64,000 nucleotides of DNA from Pseudomonas putida (GTDB taxonomy: Bacteria > Pseudomonadota > Gammaproteobacteria > Pseudomonadales > Pseudomonadaceae): positions 3,224,001-3,288,000 of the forward strand of contig NZ_CP039371.1 in the NCBI RefSeq assembly GCF_005080685.1, given 5' to 3'. The position numbers and the translations under genes were made by a program. This document shows positions 8,453 to 17,404 of the stretch, one piece after another. Position 1 is the first letter of the stretch. Every line of letters starts with the position of its first letter. Under the pieces are notes generated by a model. That model saw only the letters and a program-made list of their open reading frames with translations. It ran no database searches and was not told the origin of the DNA.

Positions 8453-9574
8453 TCAGCGACGGGCGAAACGCGCCAGGCGCTGCTCGTCCAGGGTCAGGCC
8501 CAGGCCTGGTGTACGGGGTACATGCAGTTCGAAATCGCGGTACTGCGGCGGCTCGTTGACGATCTCCTCGGTCAGCAGCAGCGGCCCGAACAGCTCGGTA
8601 CCCCAGGTCAACTGGCGCAGGGTGAGGAAGGCATGGGCCGAGGCCATCGTGCCGATCGAGCCCTCCAGCATGGTCCCGCCGTACAACGCGATACCCGCCG
8701 CCTCGGCGATCTGCGCGGTACGCAGCACGGCGCGAGGGCCGCCGTTCTTGGCGATTTTCAAAGCGAAGATGCTGGCGGCACCAATGGCGGCCAGGCTGAA
8801 GGCGTCCTCGACGCTTTCGATCGACTCGTCGGCCATGATCGGCGCTGGGCTGCGTTGGTTCAGGCGCACCTGGCCGCCACGGTTGATGCGCGAGATCGGC
8901 TGTTCGATCAGGTCGATGCCGTTGTCGCCCAGCACCTGGCAGGCGCGAATGGCCTGGGACTCGTCCCAGTACTGGTTGACGTCCACGCGCACGCTGGCCC
9001 GATCGCCCAGTTCGCGCTTGATCGCCACCACGTGCTTGAGGTCCTGCTCGACCGGGTTGGCGCCAATCTTCAGCTTGAACACCCGGTGACGGCGCACTTC
9101 GAGCATGTGCTCGGCCTCGGCGATGTCGCGGGCGGTGTCGCCGCTGGCCAGGGTCCAGGCCACTTCCAGGCTGTCACGCACACGGCCGCCGAGCAGTTCG
9201 CTGACCGGCAGGCCGAGGCGTTTGCCCTGGGCATCGAGCAAGGCGCTTTCGATGCCCGACTTGGCGAAGGTGTTGCCCTTGGCCAGCTTGTCCAGCTTGA
9301 GCATGGCAGCGTTGATGTTGTCCGCCGGCAAGCCGATCAGTGCCGGCGCCAGGTGCGCGTCGATGTTGGCCTTGATGCCCTCGGGGCTTTCGTAGCCGTA
9401 GGCCAGGCCGCCGATGGTGGTGGCCTCGCCGATGCCCTCGACGCCGTCGCTGCAGCGCAGGCGCAGGACCACCAGGGTCTGCTGCTGCATGGTGTGCATG
9501 GCCAGCTTGTGCGGGCGGATGGTGGGCAGGTCGACGATGATCGCGTCCAGCCGCTCGATAGTCGGGCTCGTCAT
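8453..9574 (-). CDS. catB: Muconate cycloisomerase
   Basis: 373 residues, exactly the usual CatB length, of the enolase superfamily. It lactonises cis,cis-muconate to muconolactone. Catalytic and metal residues fall at the positions known for Pseudomonas CatB: Lys167 and Lys169 (FKLKIG), Asp198 (RVDVN), Glu224 (IEQP) and Asp249 (MADES). The ATG at 9574 was chosen over a much longer open frame because it gives the conserved N-terminus and has GGAG 6 bases upstream. It follows benK by 29 bases, with no catR next to it. Confidence 0.95.
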   Translation of the reverse strand: MTSPTIERLDAIIVDLPTIRPHKLAMHTMQQQTLVVLRLRCSDGVEGIGEATTIGGLAYGYESPEGIKANIDAHLAPALIGLPADNINAAMLKLDKLAKGNTFAKSGIESALLDAQGKRLGLPVSELLGGRVRDSLEVAWTLASGDTARDIAEAEHMLEVRRHRVFKLKIGANPVEQDLKHVVAIKRELGDRASVRVDVNQYWDESQAIRACQVLGDNGIDLIEQPISRINRGGQVRLNQRSPAPIMADESIESVEDAFSLAAIGAASIFALKIAKNGGPRAVLRTAQIAEAAGIALYGGTMLEGSIGTMASAHAFLTLRQLTWGTELFGPLLLTEEIVNEPPQYRDFELHVPRTPGLGLTLDEQRLARFARR

Positions 9575-9603
9575 GTAAGGCTCCAGTTCGATAAAGGATG
9601 AAT

Positions 9604-10923
9604 TCAAGCCGCCACCAGCGCGTGTCGCCGGCCACTGGCCAGGTGCACGGCCATGGCCAGCGCGGCGATTGCGCCGGGGATGGCGAAAGCGAGGAAATTG
9701 AGCTGCAACGGCAGGTCGATGCCCATCAGCGCACCGCCCAGCAGCGGACCGACGATGGCGCCGTTGCGGCCGATGCCCGAGGCCCAACCCAAGCCGGTGG
9801 AACGCACCGACAGCCCGTACATCTGCGCGGCACCGGCATACAGCAGAATCTGCGTACCGATGGTGGTGGCACCGGCAATGAAGATCAGCAGGTACAGCAC
9901 CGGCATCGGGCTGTTGACGCCGAGCAGGCTGATCGAAAGTGCTGCAGCGATGAAGAACACGACCTTGACCTTGACCAGGTTGTAACGGTCGCCCAGCCAG
10001 CCACCCAGGATGGCGCCGGCCATGCCGCCAAGGTTCAGCGCGAGCAGGAAGGACAGGCTCGAACCCAGGCTGTAGCCCGCGGTGGCCATGAGCTTGGGCA
10101 GCCACGAGCTGAGCGCGTAGACCATCAGCAGGCAGCAGAAGAACGCCAGCCACAGTGCCAGCGTGCGCACAGCCAGCCCGTTGCGGAACAACTCCAGCAC
10201 CGAGGCGCCGCTACCCTTGCGGTCGGGCGCCTGGAGCAGGTCGTCATCCTGCACGTCGCACTGTGGGTCGAGGCGCTTGAGCAGCGTACGGGCCTCGTCG
10301 ATACGGCCCTGGCGTACCAGGAAACCGATGGATTCGGGCAGGTAGTAGAGAATCACCGGCAGCAGCAACAGCGGCACGGCGGCGGCGAAGAACATCGACT
10401 CCCAACCGAAACGCGGCAACATGAAGATGCCGACACCGGCCGAGAGCATGCCGCCCAGCGAATAGCCGCTGAACATGATCGCCACCAGTGTGCTGCGCAG
10501 GCGCTTGGGCGCGTATTCGTTCATCAGCGCCACGGCGTTGGGCATCAGGCCGCCACAGCCAAGCCCGGCGATGAAGCGGTACACGCCGAACTCGCCGGGG
10601 CTGCTGGCAAAACCGTTGAGGATGGTCGCGCCGGAGAACAAGGCGAAACAGATGGCGATCCCTTTCTTGCGCCCGATGCGGTCGGCCAGGCTGCCGAACG
10701 CCAGGGCGCCGAACATCATGCCGAACAGCGCATAGCTGCCCAGCGCGCCGGCTTGCAATGGAGTCAGGCCCCATTCTTTCATGATGACCGGCAAGACCAC
10801 GCCGTAGATGAACAGGTCATAGCCGTCGAAGATCAGCAGCAGGCCGCACCAGGCCATGACCATCCAGTGGAACGGGGTGAAGCGGGCATTATCGATGATC
10901 GGGTGTACGTCAAGGGTTCGCAT
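9604..10923 (-). CDS. benK: Benzoate MFS transporter (aromatic acid:H+ symporter)
   Basis: 439 residues with 12 membrane segments and a central hydrophilic loop, of the aromatic acid:H+ symporter branch of the major facilitator superfamily. The inter-helix 2-3 motif GSLADRIGRKKGI and the DGYDLFIYGVVLPVIM segment in helix 1, whose acidic residues are needed for transport in related proteins, are present. Opening MRTLDVHPIIDNARFTPFHW is typical of BenK. It sits between benD and catB in the same direction, consistent with benzoate uptake. Confidence 0.93.
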   Translation of the reverse strand: MRTLDVHPIIDNARFTPFHWMVMAWCGLLLIFDGYDLFIYGVVLPVIMKEWGLTPLQAGALGSYALFGMMFGALAFGSLADRIGRKKGIAICFALFSGATILNGFASSPGEFGVYRFIAGLGCGGLMPNAVALMNEYAPKRLRSTLVAIMFSGYSLGGMLSAGVGIFMLPRFGWESMFFAAAVPLLLLPVILYYLPESIGFLVRQGRIDEARTLLKRLDPQCDVQDDDLLQAPDRKGSGASVLELFRNGLAVRTLALWLAFFCCLLMVYALSSWLPKLMATAGYSLGSSLSFLLALNLGGMAGAILGGWLGDRYNLVKVKVVFFIAAALSISLLGVNSPMPVLYLLIFIAGATTIGTQILLYAGAAQMYGLSVRSTGLGWASGIGRNGAIVGPLLGGALMGIDLPLQLNFLAFAIPGAIAALAMAVHLASGRRHALVAA

Positions 10924-10976
10924 GGCATCTGTCTCTCTTGTTCTTGTTGTAAAAGAAAACCTTGCCGGGGCGGTGC

Positions 10977-11738
10977 TCAGCCGAGATCACCACCACCTAC
11001 CGGCAGGGTCACGCCGGTGATGTAGGAAGCCTCGTCGGAGGCCAGGAACAGAATCGCGCCGACCTGCTCGTCGATGCTGCCGTAGCGGTGCATCAGGCTG
11101 CTGTCGAGGGTCTGGTCGACGATCTGCTGGTACCAGGCCTTCTCCTGCTCGCTCTGCTCGGCGCTGTTGCGTGGCACCCGCCGCGGTGGGGCTTCGGTGC
11201 CGCCAGGAGCGGTTGCATTGACGCGGATGCCGCGCCCGGCGGTTTCGAAGGCAAGGCAAGCGGTCAGCGCGTTCACGCCGCCCTTGGCCGCGCCATAAGG
11301 CACGCGGTTGATGCCACGGGTAGCAATGGACGAAACGTTGACGATGGCGCCACTGCCCTGCTTGAGCATGTGTGGCAACGCGGCATGGCAACACCACAGG
11401 GTGGGAAACAGCGAGCGGCGCACTTCGGCCTCGATCTGCTCGACTTCGTAGTGCTCGAAAGGCTTGGCCCAGATGGTGCCGCCGACGTTGTTGACGAGGA
11501 TGTCGAGACGGCCGAACGCTTGCACCGCACTGGCCATCACCCGCGCACAGTCGGTGTGCTGTTCGAGGTCGGCAGTCAGGGTCAGCATGCCCTCGCCGGC
11601 CAGTTCGTGGACCAGCTCGGAACGGTCCACCGCCACGACGTTCGCACCTTCGGCCTTGAGCCTCCAGCACACGCCGCGGCCAATGCCTTGGGCGGCACCG
11701 GTGACCAGGGCGACCTTGCCTTGGAATCGGTTATTCAT
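10977..11738 (-). CDS. benD: Benzoate cis-diol dehydrogenase (1,6-dihydroxycyclohexa-2,4-diene-1-carboxylate dehydrogenase)
   Basis: 253-residue short-chain dehydrogenase. The NAD-binding motif TGAAQGIG is at 13-20, NNVGG at 83-87, the catalytic serine near 136-137, and Tyr148/Lys152 form YGAAK. It oxidises and decarboxylates the benzoate cis-diol to catechol with NAD+. The ATG at 11738 has GGAG about 8 bases upstream; longer in-frame starts run into a REP element. It lies after benC but is separated from it by about 190 bases of REP sequence, longer than the other gaps in the block. Confidence 0.95.
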   Translation of the reverse strand: MNNRFQGKVALVTGAAQGIGRGVCWRLKAEGANVVAVDRSELVHELAGEGMLTLTADLEQHTDCARVMASAVQAFGRLDILVNNVGGTIWAKPFEHYEVEQIEAEVRRSLFPTLWCCHAALPHMLKQGSGAIVNVSSIATRGINRVPYGAAKGGVNALTACLAFETAGRGIRVNATAPGGTEAPPRRVPRNSAEQSEQEKAWYQQIVDQTLDSSLMHRYGSIDEQVGAILFLASDEASYITGVTLPVGGGDLG

Positions 11739-11766
11739 ATTGATCTCTCCTCGATCCGAGATCGTC

Positions 11767-11866
11767 GGGAGGGCTGCGCCCTCCATCGCGACGCAAGGCC
11801 GCTCCCACATGAGGTGAACCTGTAGGAGCGGCCTTGTGCCGCGAAAGGGCCGCAACGCGGCCCCGA
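11767..11866. repeat. Inverted pair of REP elements between benC and benD
   Basis: Two facing units of the GGAGCGGCCTTG type (left unit reversed, right unit GTAGGAGCGGCCTTGTGCCG), with outer arms GGGCTGCGCCC and GGGCCGCAACGCGGCCC. It occupies most of the 191-base gap inside the ben operon. Confidence 0.85.
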
Positions 11867-11929
11867 CAATCCCGCAGTCAATAAAAAAGGCTGCCTTTAC
11901 CCGCACGATGCCGGCAGCCCCAAGGAAAC

Positions 11930-12940
11930 TCAGGCGGCTGCCGCGAACTTCTCGTAGTAGAAATTCGCCGGGGTCAGGCCCTGTTCACGGATGTATTGGC
12001 TGACCGCCTCGACCATCGGCGGCGGGCCACACAGGTACACGTCGACGTCGCCTTCGTTGAGGTGGCCCGGCGCGATGTGCTGGGTCACGTAGCCCTTTTG
12101 CGGGTACTGGCTCTCAGGGTTGGCCACGCAGGCACTGAAGGTGAAGTTGGGGATCTGCGCGGCCAGGGCTTCAAGGCGCTCCATTTCGACCAGGTCGAAA
12201 TCGTTGGTGACCCCGTAGATCAGGTGCAGCGGATACTCGCTGCCCTGCTCGGCGATCTTCTCCAGCATCGCGGTGAATGGTGCCAGGCCCGTGCCGCCGG
12301 CCAGCAGCAGCAAGGGGCGCTGGATGGGCCGCAGATAGAAGCTGCCCAAGGGCCCGGCCAGGCTCATGCTGTCGCCGGCCTTGGCCTGGGTGGTCAGGAA
12401 GCTGCTCATCAGCCCACCCGGCACGTTGCGGATCAGGAAGCTGACCTCGCCGTCCTTCTGCAGGGTACTGAAGGAATAGGCACGGCTCTGATCGCTGCCG
12501 GGTACCTGCAGGTTGACGTACTGCCCCGGCAGGAACGCCAGCTTGCTCAGGGCTTCGCCCTTGATCGACAGGGCGATGGTGCTGTCCGAAAGCTGGCGCA
12601 CTTCGCTGATGGCGGCCTCGAAGCTGGCCTGCTCGGTCTTGCACACCTGCGACGAAGCGGGAATACGCACCACGCAGTCGCTTTCGGCGCGCATCTGGCA
12701 GGTGAGCACGTAGCCCTCGGCGATTTCCTCCTCGCTCAGGGCGTCCTCGATGAAGTTGTCACCCAGGTCGTAACGGCCGGATTCGGCCTTGCACTTGCAG
12801 GTACCGCAAGCGCCGTCGCGGCAGTCCAGCGGAATGTTGATGCCCTGGCGGTAGGCGGCATCGGCTACGGTTTCAAAGCCTGTGGCCTCGATGAAGCGGG
12901 TAACCCCGTCTTCGAAATTCAGCGCGATCTGGAAGCTCAT
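11930..12940 (-). CDS. benC: Benzoate 1,2-dioxygenase electron-transfer component (ferredoxin-NAD reductase)
   Basis: 336 residues. The N-terminal plant-type [2Fe-2S] ferredoxin domain has cluster ligands Cys40, Cys45, Cys48 and Cys81. It is followed by an FAD-binding domain (RAYSFS near 155) and an NAD-binding domain (GGTGLAPF near 215, CGPPPMVE near 310). It passes electrons from NADH to the BenAB oxygenase. It lies 70 bases after benB in the same direction. Confidence 0.95.
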   Translation of the reverse strand: MSFQIALNFEDGVTRFIEATGFETVADAAYRQGINIPLDCRDGACGTCKCKAESGRYDLGDNFIEDALSEEEIAEGYVLTCQMRAESDCVVRIPASSQVCKTEQASFEAAISEVRQLSDSTIALSIKGEALSKLAFLPGQYVNLQVPGSDQSRAYSFSTLQKDGEVSFLIRNVPGGLMSSFLTTQAKAGDSMSLAGPLGSFYLRPIQRPLLLLAGGTGLAPFTAMLEKIAEQGSEYPLHLIYGVTNDFDLVEMERLEALAAQIPNFTFSACVANPESQYPQKGYVTQHIAPGHLNEGDVDVYLCGPPPMVEAVSQYIREQGLTPANFYYEKFAAAA

Positions 12941-13010
12941 GTTGCACCTCGCGGGCGAGCCTGGCCACGGCGCGCCTGTTGGCGCCCCGAGCGGCTCGCG
13001 TTACCTCGGA

Positions 13011-13496
13011 TCAGATGTGATAGATGTCGATGACCTGACGCACGTAGTCGTTCTTCAGCACCACCTTCTTGGCCTTGATCAGCGGCTGCTCGCCGCGCAG
13101 GTCCAGGGTGTAGAAGCTGCTGCCGAAGTAGCTGTCGGTGGTCTTGTAGCGGAAGCTCAGGGTGTGCCAGTTGAAGCGCACCTTGCAGTAGCCTTCCCCC
13201 TGCTCGACGATCTCGATGTTGCTGATGTTGTGCGACGTGCGGGTATCGGGCATGGTCGCGCTCGAACGCTCGGTCTTGATCCGGAAGATCCGGTCCTCGA
13301 GGCCGCCACGGTTGCCGTACCAGATCAACGAGATTTCGCTCTGCGGATCTTCCGTCAGGGTGTCGTCATCGTCCCAGGACGGCATCCAGAAGCTCGCATC
13401 GACGGCATACAGCTCCAGCCACTGGTCCCACTCGGCGTCATCCAGGTAGCGCGCTTCGCGGTAGAGGAAGTCGCGCACGGTTTCAACGAGGCTCAT
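13011..13496 (-). CDS. benB: Benzoate 1,2-dioxygenase small (beta) subunit
   Basis: 161 residues, the normal length of ring-hydroxylating dioxygenase beta subunits (NTF2-like cone fold). The opening [20 protein letters not shown] and the DEWLELYA-like stretch after it fit BenB. It makes the structural half of the alpha3beta3 oxygenase. The start overlaps the benA stop by 4 bases (ATGA), which indicates translational coupling and equal subunit supply. Confidence 0.95.
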   Translation of the reverse strand: MSLVETVRDFLYREARYLDDAEWDQWLELYAVDASFWMPSWDDDDTLTEDPQSEISLIWYGNRGGLEDRIFRIKTERSSATMPDTRTSHNISNIEIVEQGEGYCKVRFNWHTLSFRYKTTDSYFGSSFYTLDLRGEQPLIKAKKVVLKNDYVRQVIDIYHI

Positions 13497-14851
13497 TGCA
13501 CGGCCTCCACGGGAATCAGCTGCTGCTCCTGTTCGAGCGCCTTGATCATGGTGTCCTGCCAGTACTTGTGCTGCAGCACGAACAGGCCTTCATCCTCGGT
13601 GCGCACGCCCGACAGCAGCGGATGCAGTTCGATTTCCTTGGCCGCTTCATCGGCGCCTTCCACCCAGTGGGCGGCGCCCCGCGACATGTCGTTCCAGCCG
13701 GTGCCGCCGCCGTAGCCGGTCTGGCAGGAGCGGAATTCCTCAAGATCGTCCGGGGTCGCCATGCCGCTGACGTTGAAGAAGTCTTCGTACTGGCGAATAC
13801 GCTGGGCACGGGCATCGGCACTCTCGCCCTTCGGCGCGATGCAGTAGATGGTGATTTCGGTCTTGTTCACCGAGATCGGGCGGGCGATGCGGATCTGCGA
13901 ACTGAACTGGTCCATCAGGTACACGTTCGGGTACAGGCACAGGTTGCGCGAGTTCTCGATCATCCAGTCGGCGCGAGCCTGGCCAAAATCCGCGGCCAGT
14001 TGGTCGCGGCGCTCGTAGGCCGGACGGTCCTCGGGGTTGGCCCAGCGGGTCCAGAGCAGCAGGTGGCCGTGGTCGAACGAGTAGAAGCCCCCGCCCTGCT
14101 TGGCCCAGGCGCCTGCGCTCATGGTCTTGATCTCTTCACCCGCCTCGCGCTGCTTGCGCTGGTTCTGGGTGGCGGCGTAGTTCCAGTGCACGGAGCTTAC
14201 GTGGTAGCCATCAGCACCGTTTTCGGCGGTGAGCTTCCAGTTGCCTTCGTAGATGTAGGCGCTGGAGCCACGCAGGACTTCCAGGCCTTCTGGCGACTGG
14301 TCGACGATCATGTCGATGATCTTCGCCGATTCGCCCAGGTGCTCGATCAGCGGCTTGACGTCGGCGTTCAGGCTGCCGAACAGGAATCCACGATACGACT
14401 CGAAACGGGCGACCTTGGTCAGGTCATGGGAGCCGTCGCAGTTGAAGCTTTCCGGGTAGCCGGCATTGCTCGGATCCTTGACCTTGAGCAGCTTGCCGCT
14501 GTTGTTGAAGGTCCAGCCGTGGAACGGGCAGGTGTAGCTGGACCGGTTGCCGCGCTTGTGGCGGCAGAGCATGGCGCCACGGTGACTGCAGGCATTGAGG
14601 AAGGCGTTGAGCTCCCCGTCCTTGTTGCGCGCGATGAAAATCGGCTGGCGCCCCATGGTCAGGGTGATGAAGTCGTTCTTCTCGGGGATCTGGCTTTCAT
14701 GGGCCAGGTAGATCCAGTTGCCCTCGAAGATGTGTTTCATCTCCAGGTCGAACAGGCGCGGGTCAGTAAACATTTCACGCTTGCAACGGTAGACGCCCTT
14801 TTCGCGGTCGTCCTCGAGCATGGCATTGAGGTAATCGAATCCCAGGGACAT
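13493..14851 (-). CDS. benA: Benzoate 1,2-dioxygenase large (alpha) subunit
   Basis: 452 residues. The Rieske [2Fe-2S] site is Cys88-x-His90 and Cys108-x2-His111, and the mononuclear iron region has Asp214, His217 and His222 (DGYHVSSVH). It dihydroxylates benzoate to the 1,2-cis-diol. An ATG 15 bases upstream exists, but a GGAGG at 14860-14864 lies inside that extension and 8 bases from the ATG at 14851, so the shorter start is chosen. First gene of the catabolic operon, directly after a BenR-type operator. Confidence 0.97.
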   Translation of the reverse strand: MSLGFDYLNAMLEDDREKGVYRCKREMFTDPRLFDLEMKHIFEGNWIYLAHESQIPEKNDFITLTMGRQPIFIARNKDGELNAFLNACSHRGAMLCRHKRGNRSSYTCPFHGWTFNNSGKLLKVKDPSNAGYPESFNCDGSHDLTKVARFESYRGFLFGSLNADVKPLIEHLGESAKIIDMIVDQSPEGLEVLRGSSAYIYEGNWKLTAENGADGYHVSSVHWNYAATQNQRKQREAGEEIKTMSAGAWAKQGGGFYSFDHGHLLLWTRWANPEDRPAYERRDQLAADFGQARADWMIENSRNLCLYPNVYLMDQFSSQIRIARPISVNKTEITIYCIAPKGESADARAQRIRQYEDFFNVSGMATPDDLEEFRSCQTGYGGGTGWNDMSRGAAHWVEGADEAAKEIELHPLLSGVRTEDEGLFVLQHKYWQDTMIKALEQEQQLIPVEAVQ

Positions 14852-14887
14852 GGCCAGGGCCTCCATTGTTATTGTTCAGGCCATGTC

Positions 14888-14893
14888 AGGTTA
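14888..14893 (-). promoter_or_regulatory. Probable -10 hexamer of the benA promoter
   Basis: On the leftward strand this reads TAACCT and begins exactly 21 bases after the proximal GGATA half-site. That is the spacing I recall between the proximal XylS site and the TAGGCT element of the TOL Pm promoter. The leader after it (AACAATAACAATGGAG) also resembles the Pm leader. Confidence 0.65.
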
Positions 14894-14914
14894 GGGATTA
14901 TCGACTTGGGGCAA

Positions 14915-14950
14915 TATCCGCTGCGTGCAGAGTGCTATCCATTTTGTGCA
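14915..14950 (-). promoter_or_regulatory. Tandem BenR/XylS-type operator upstream of benA
   Basis: Read leftwards there are two direct repeats of TGCA-N6-GGNTA: TGCACAAAATGGATA (14950 down to 14936) and TGCACGCAGCGGATA (14929 down to 14915). Each is 15 bases, they are separated by 6, and so are offset by 21 bases, two helical turns. This is the known architecture for XylS and BenR binding. The BenR gene is immediately upstream. Confidence 0.88.
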
Positions 14951-14953
14951 AGC

Positions 14954-15910
14954 TCAGCGACGGTTCTTGAATGTCTCCGACGGCAGTTCGCCAAAGCGCT
15001 GGCGATAGGTTTCGGAAAACCGCCCCAGGTGCAGGAAGCCATAGTCCAGGGCCAACTCGGTCACGCTGCGCACAGCGCAGCTGGCATCGCTGAGGCAGGC
15101 GTGCACCCGCTCGAGCTTGCGCTGGCGCACGTACTGCTTGGGGGTGGTGCTCAGGTGGCGATCAAACAGCGCGTACAGCGAGCGAAGGCTCATGTTGGAC
15201 TGCTCAGCCAACGCCTCGGCCGTCAGTTCCAGCTTGAGGTTGCGGTCGATGTAATCGAGGATCCGCTCCAGGCTGGCGCCGGGCGTGCCCAGGCCTTCCC
15301 GACTGATGTTGGTGTTCATCAGGGTCAACAGCTTGCTGGCGACGATCTGGCTGTAGTGGCCTTGCACCCGGGGCAACGGGTCGGACGCCTCGGCTTCCTG
15401 GCAGACCATGGCCAGCAGGTTGGAGAACCCTTCCAGCTCTTCCAGGCGGTAGTGGTTGCGCAGGAACCGCACCCCCCCGGCCGGACGCTGCCAGCGCTGC
15501 TCTTCGCAGAGGGTGTCGAGCAGGTGCGTCGGCACCTTGAGGATGAACTTCTCGCAGTCTTCGGAATAGGTCAGGTCGACCGGGTCGTCCGGATTGATCA
15601 GCAGCAGCTCGCCCGGTACCAGATGGTGCTCGCGCTGGTGGCCGCGCCACAGGCAACTGCCGTTGAGCAGGATCTGCAGGTGATAGATGGTCTCCAGCGC
15701 GGGCGAGGTTACCCGCACGCTGCCACCGTAGCTGATACGGCACAGGTCGAGTTCGGCGAACTTGCGGTGGCTCAGGCTGGATTGCGGGCGGGTACTGCGG
15801 GACAACCCGATGCAATGCTGGCCCAGATGCCGGTTGACGTAGTCGGAAACGGCATAGGGGTCGGCGTGATGGAACACGCTACTGCGCTCGCTCAGCAGGC
15901 GACTTTCCAT
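14954..15910 (-). CDS. benR: AraC/XylS-family activator of the benzoate operon
   Basis: 318 residues. The N-terminal effector/dimerisation half is followed by a C-terminal double helix-turn-helix (about residues 210-310; LTAEALAEQSNMSLRSLYAL and the TELALDYGFLHLGRFSETYR stretch). Size and layout are those of XylS/BenR. Known BenR proteins activate benA on binding benzoate. The gene is upstream of benA in the same direction, and a tandem TGCA-N6-GGNTA operator lies in the 102 bases between them. Confidence 0.94.
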   Translation of the reverse strand: MESRLLSERSSVFHHADPYAVSDYVNRHLGQHCIGLSRSTRPQSSLSHRKFAELDLCRISYGGSVRVTSPALETIYHLQILLNGSCLWRGHQREHHLVPGELLLINPDDPVDLTYSEDCEKFILKVPTHLLDTLCEEQRWQRPAGGVRFLRNHYRLEELEGFSNLLAMVCQEAEASDPLPRVQGHYSQIVASKLLTLMNTNISREGLGTPGASLERILDYIDRNLKLELTAEALAEQSNMSLRSLYALFDRHLSTTPKQYVRQRKLERVHACLSDASCAVRSVTELALDYGFLHLGRFSETYRQRFGELPSETFKNRR

Positions 15911-16095
15911 AAGGCAGGCACTCGGTTTTGTAATTATGTTTTATGTTTTTTTTTAGTTTACGCGAGCACACAGTATGTAAAAGCAGAACGAGGGGCAATG
16001 CGACGAAGGGATTCGATGGGCGAATAACGGACGAGGGGCAGATTGAACCGGGGCGATAATCGAACACAATTCATGATCTACGACCCTCCACGATT

Positions 16096-16183
16096 CCTGT
16101 GGGAGCGGGCTTGCCCGCGAAGCAGACACCTTGGCGCATGGCACCGGCTATGCCGGTGTTCGCGGGTGAACCCGCTCCTACAG
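16096..16183. repeat. Inverted pair of REP elements upstream of benR
   Basis: Facing GTGGGAGCGGGCTTGCCCGCG and CGCGGGTGAACCCGCTCCTAC units with an inner CACCGGCTATGCCGGTG palindrome. They occupy the end of the 294-base gap between benR and the next leftward gene. The rest of that gap (15911-16095) is AT-rich near benR (a T-run at about 15949) and presumably holds its promoter; no operator is recognised. Confidence 0.85.
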
Positions 16184-16204
16184 GATGAGCAGTGTCAAAG
16201 GGAG

Positions 16205-17263
16205 TTACATATTCTCGACCGCCACCGCCCTGCCCGCCCAGCCCTGGCTGCGCGCGCGGTACTGCCGCGGAGCGATGGCGAACAGCTCGCGAAAGCGTCG
16301 GTAGAAATGCGGAAAGCTGACGAACCCGCTGGCCACCGCCACCTCGGTCAGCGACTTGCTGGTGTGTTGCAGCAGCTGCCGGGCATGGATCAGGCGTAGT
16401 TCCAGGTAATAGCGCGGAGGCGTCGCCTGCACGTGGCGGCGGAACAACCGTTCCAGGTGGCGCCGCGACAACCCTGCATGTTCGGCGATCTCGTCGATGC
16501 CGATCGGGTCCTCGATATTGGCGTGCATCAACTCCAATGCCAGGCGAACCCCGCGCGGCAGGCTCGGGTCCACTTCCGGCGCTGCAGCCATCCTGTCGCT
16601 CGGTACCCGTGCGCGATCACATGCGAGCATTTGCTCCACCGCTCGGCGCAGGCCTGGGCCGCCTTGGTGCTCGAGCCATGCCAGCATGAGGTCCAGGGCG
16701 CTGCTGGCCCCTGCGCAGCTCATGCGCTTTGGGTCCAGCGCATGGGCCTGGCGGCTGAGGCGCACCTTTGGGAAAAGCTCGCTCAACATCGCCCGACCAT
16801 CAGGGTGGAAGGCACATTCATGGCCATCCAGCAGGCCGGCCTCGGCGAGAAAGTATGCACCATTCCACAGCCCACCGAGCAAGCAGCCGGCATGATCGGC
16901 CTGGCGCAATTTGTTACGTAACGCCGGAGCGGCCTCCAGGCGGACGCGCAAGCCGCCGCACACCAGCAGGCAACCCAGGCCCTGCACGTCCAGGTCGGCC
17001 AGCGCGGTGTCGACCGGCAAGGCGATGCCCAGGTCGCTCATTACCTGTGGGCCCTCGCCTACCACCTGGACCTGGAACAGCGGCGTGGCGCTCATCAGGT
17101 TGGCGGTGACCAGCGAATCCATGGCGGCGGTGAAGGCCATCATCGAGAAATGCTCGCGCAGGACGAAGGCCACCCTTCGGCAAGGCAGCGGCAGCACGGT
17201 GCGGCCGGCGGGCTCGAGGTGGGCCAGGTTGGTGTTCTTGAGGATGCTTTCGAAGTGGCTCAT
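16205..17263 (-). CDS. GlxA-family AraC-type transcriptional regulator
   Basis: 352 residues with an N-terminal DJ-1/PfpI-like (class I glutamine amidotransferase-like) domain to about residue 200 and a C-terminal AraC double helix-turn-helix (IGIDEIAEHAGLSRRHLERL and the SLTEVAVASGFVSFPHFYRR region). This is the layout of GbdR, CdhR and ArgR-type regulators in Pseudomonas, which often sense quaternary amines or amino acids. It lies downstream of, and in the same direction as, the betaine-type ABC transporter genes. A role in quaternary amine metabolism is plausible but inferred only from this neighbourhood. Confidence 0.85.
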   Translation of the reverse strand: MSHFESILKNTNLAHLEPAGRTVLPLPCRRVAFVLREHFSMMAFTAAMDSLVTANLMSATPLFQVQVVGEGPQVMSDLGIALPVDTALADLDVQGLGCLLVCGGLRVRLEAAPALRNKLRQADHAGCLLGGLWNGAYFLAEAGLLDGHECAFHPDGRAMLSELFPKVRLSRQAHALDPKRMSCAGASSALDLMLAWLEHQGGPGLRRAVEQMLACDRARVPSDRMAAAPEVDPSLPRGVRLALELMHANIEDPIGIDEIAEHAGLSRRHLERLFRRHVQATPPRYYLELRLIHARQLLQHTSKSLTEVAVASGFVSFPHFYRRFRELFAIAPRQYRARSQGWAGRAVAVENM

Positions 17264-17299
17264 GAGGTATGACTCTACTGCGATATAGGCGCTGCCCCC

Positions 17300-17380
17300 T
17301 TCGCGGGCAAGCCCGCACCTACAGGGTGAATGTGATCGCCAAGACGGCGGGATACCTGTAGGAGCGGGTTTACCCGCGAA
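17300..17380. repeat. Inverted pair of REP elements
   Basis: Facing units TTCGCGGGCAAGCCCGCACC and GGAGCGGGTTTACCCGCGAA fill the gap between the binding-protein gene and the GlxA-type regulator. They probably mark the end of the transporter transcript. Confidence 0.85.
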
Positions 17381-17404
17381 AGAGCCACCGCTAATGGAAC
17401 AGAA

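Noticed and set aside
5795..9601. A 1268-codon open frame on the + strand opposite benE, catA, catC and catB
   Set aside because: Its translation is low-complexity (rich in Gln, Ala, His, Arg) and lies opposite clearly recognisable genes; it is a GC-bias shadow frame.
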